DNA from: Oscillospiraceae bacterium
Lineage (GTDB): Bacteria; Bacillota; Clostridia; Oscillospirales; Ruminococcaceae
Direction of reading: 5' to 3'
Length of the DNA stretch: 20,465 bases
NCBI GenBank assembly: GCA_019423755.1
Contig: JAHZAU010000027.1
Span: forward strand, 1-20,465
Part shown: one piece after another, positions 19,868 to 20,465 of the stretch
Layout of the letters: each line of letters opens with the position of its first letter
How positions within the stretch are numbered: the stretch's first letter is position 1
The notes under the pieces: model-generated
What the model was told of the DNA's origin: nothing
Databases searched by the model: none
The model's input: only the letters and a program-made list of their open reading frames with translations
Made by a program: the position numbers and the translations under genes

Positions 19868-20465
19868 ATGATTTCCAGACAACAGATCAACGAGACCAAC
19901 AACATGGTCCAGGAGTCCAACCTGGACGTGCGTACCATCACTATGGGCATCAGCCTGCTGGACTGCGCCGATGCCAACATCGACGAATTCAACCGCAAGA
20001 TCTACGATAAAATCACCCGCAAGGCCGAAAACCTGGTGAAGGTCGGCGACGACCTGGCCAAGGAATACGGCGTGCCGGTGGTCAATAAGCGCATCTCCGT
20101 CACCCCGGTGGCCATCGCTGCTGCCGGCTGCCACACCGATTCCTACGTCAGCGTGGCCCAGACCCTGGACCGCGCCGCCAAAGAGGTGGGCGTCAACTTT
20201 GTGGGCGGCTTCTCCGCTCTGGTGCAGAAGGGTTACAGCACCGGCGACCGCATCCTGCTCAACTCCATCGCCGAGGCGCTGGACGTGACCGAGCGGGTCT
20301 GCTCTTCGGTAAACATCGGCTCCACCCGCAGCGGCCTGAACATGGACGCCGTGGGCCGCATGGGCCAGATCATCCTGGACACCGCCGAGCGCACCAAGGA
20401 CCGCGACTGCATCGGCTGCGCCAAGCTGGTGGTGTTCTGCAACGCCGTGGAGGACAACCCCTTCA
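19868..20465 (+). CDS. PFL-family protein (UPF0210/DUF711), 3' end missing
   Basis: The frame is open from ATG 19868 to the window edge, giving the first 199 residues of a protein that is usually about 450 long. The N-terminal part matches the family: ETNNMVQESNLDVRTITMGI, CGCHTD-like AAAGCHTDSYVSVAQTLDRA, VNFVGGFSALVQKG, and the NIGSTRSGLNMDAVGRMG stretch. GGAGG (19856-19860) lies seven bases upstream. The family is structurally related to pyruvate formate-lyase-like barrels, but its reaction is unknown. It is co-transcribed with the ACT protein. The frame has no interruption in the visible part. Confidence 0.92.
   Translation, partial: MISRQQINETNNMVQESNLDVRTITMGISLLDCADANIDEFNRKIYDKITRKAENLVKVGDDLAKEYGVPVVNKRISVTPVAIAAAGCHTDSYVSVAQTLDRAAKEVGVNFVGGFSALVQKGYSTGDRILLNSIAEALDVTERVCSSVNIGSTRSGLNMDAVGRMGQIILDTAERTKDRDCIGCAKLVVFCNAVEDNPF

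Overview
The window looks like chromosomal DNA from a GC-rich Gram-positive anaerobe of the class Clostridia, probably Oscillospiraceae/Ruminococcaceae-like. The basis is the strong AGGAGG-type ribosome sites, DnaD plus DnaI-type replication proteins, an ImmR/ImmA-like pair, a CD1871A-type CXXC peptide, the UPF0237/UPF0210 pair, a PASTA kinase-like protein and high GC throughout. No rRNA, tRNA, CRISPR array, insertion sequence or plasmid origin was found. The genus assignment is inference.

Layout. 1-341: a tandem array of a gene 3' end plus a hairpin. 469-2802: two-gene carboxyspermidine pathway (saccharopine-dehydrogenase-like synthase and nspC decarboxylase). 2876-3756: a class I methyltransferase behind an apparent leader-peptide attenuator. 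3934-5696: an OmpR-type two-component system. 5762-7964: a four-gene surface redox operon (degenerate redoxin lipoprotein, CXXC micropeptide, membrane 4Fe-4S protein, TlpA lipoprotein). 8022-8414: a small membrane protein on the minus strand. 8805-10433: a PASTA protein with a catalytically broken kinase domain. 10615-11433: a TIM-barrel sugar isomerase/epimerase. 11514-13604 (minus): DnaD-like then DnaC/DnaI-like replication proteins. 13910-15414: a PHP phosphoesterase and an unrecognised protein. 15470-16590: an AT-rich patch with an XRE regulator and a divergent four-helix membrane protein. 16600-16857 (minus): DUF3343. 16962-18206 (minus): DNA polymerase IV with a LexA box, divergent from an XRE-ImmA/IrrE pair (18372-19299). 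19568-20465: ACT protein and the start of a PFL/DUF711 protein cut by the window edge.

How the parts work together. The most system-like region is 3844-7964. The two-component genes have their own consensus promoter. At their end lies an 11-bp-period direct repeat, then an extended -10, then a 13-bp hairpin with a T-run that ends just before the first lipoprotein start. I infer that the regulator drives the redox operon from this internal promoter, while read-through from the kinase gene is terminated or has its ribosome site masked. A second regulatory element is the leader peptide and RBS-masking hairpin ahead of the methyltransferase (2876-3024), an architecture known from erm/cat-type translational attenuation. 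A third is the dinB / XRE-ImmA divergent unit, where an SOS operator sits beside a metalloprotease-repressor pair. All functional statements rest on reading motifs by eye; no searches were run.
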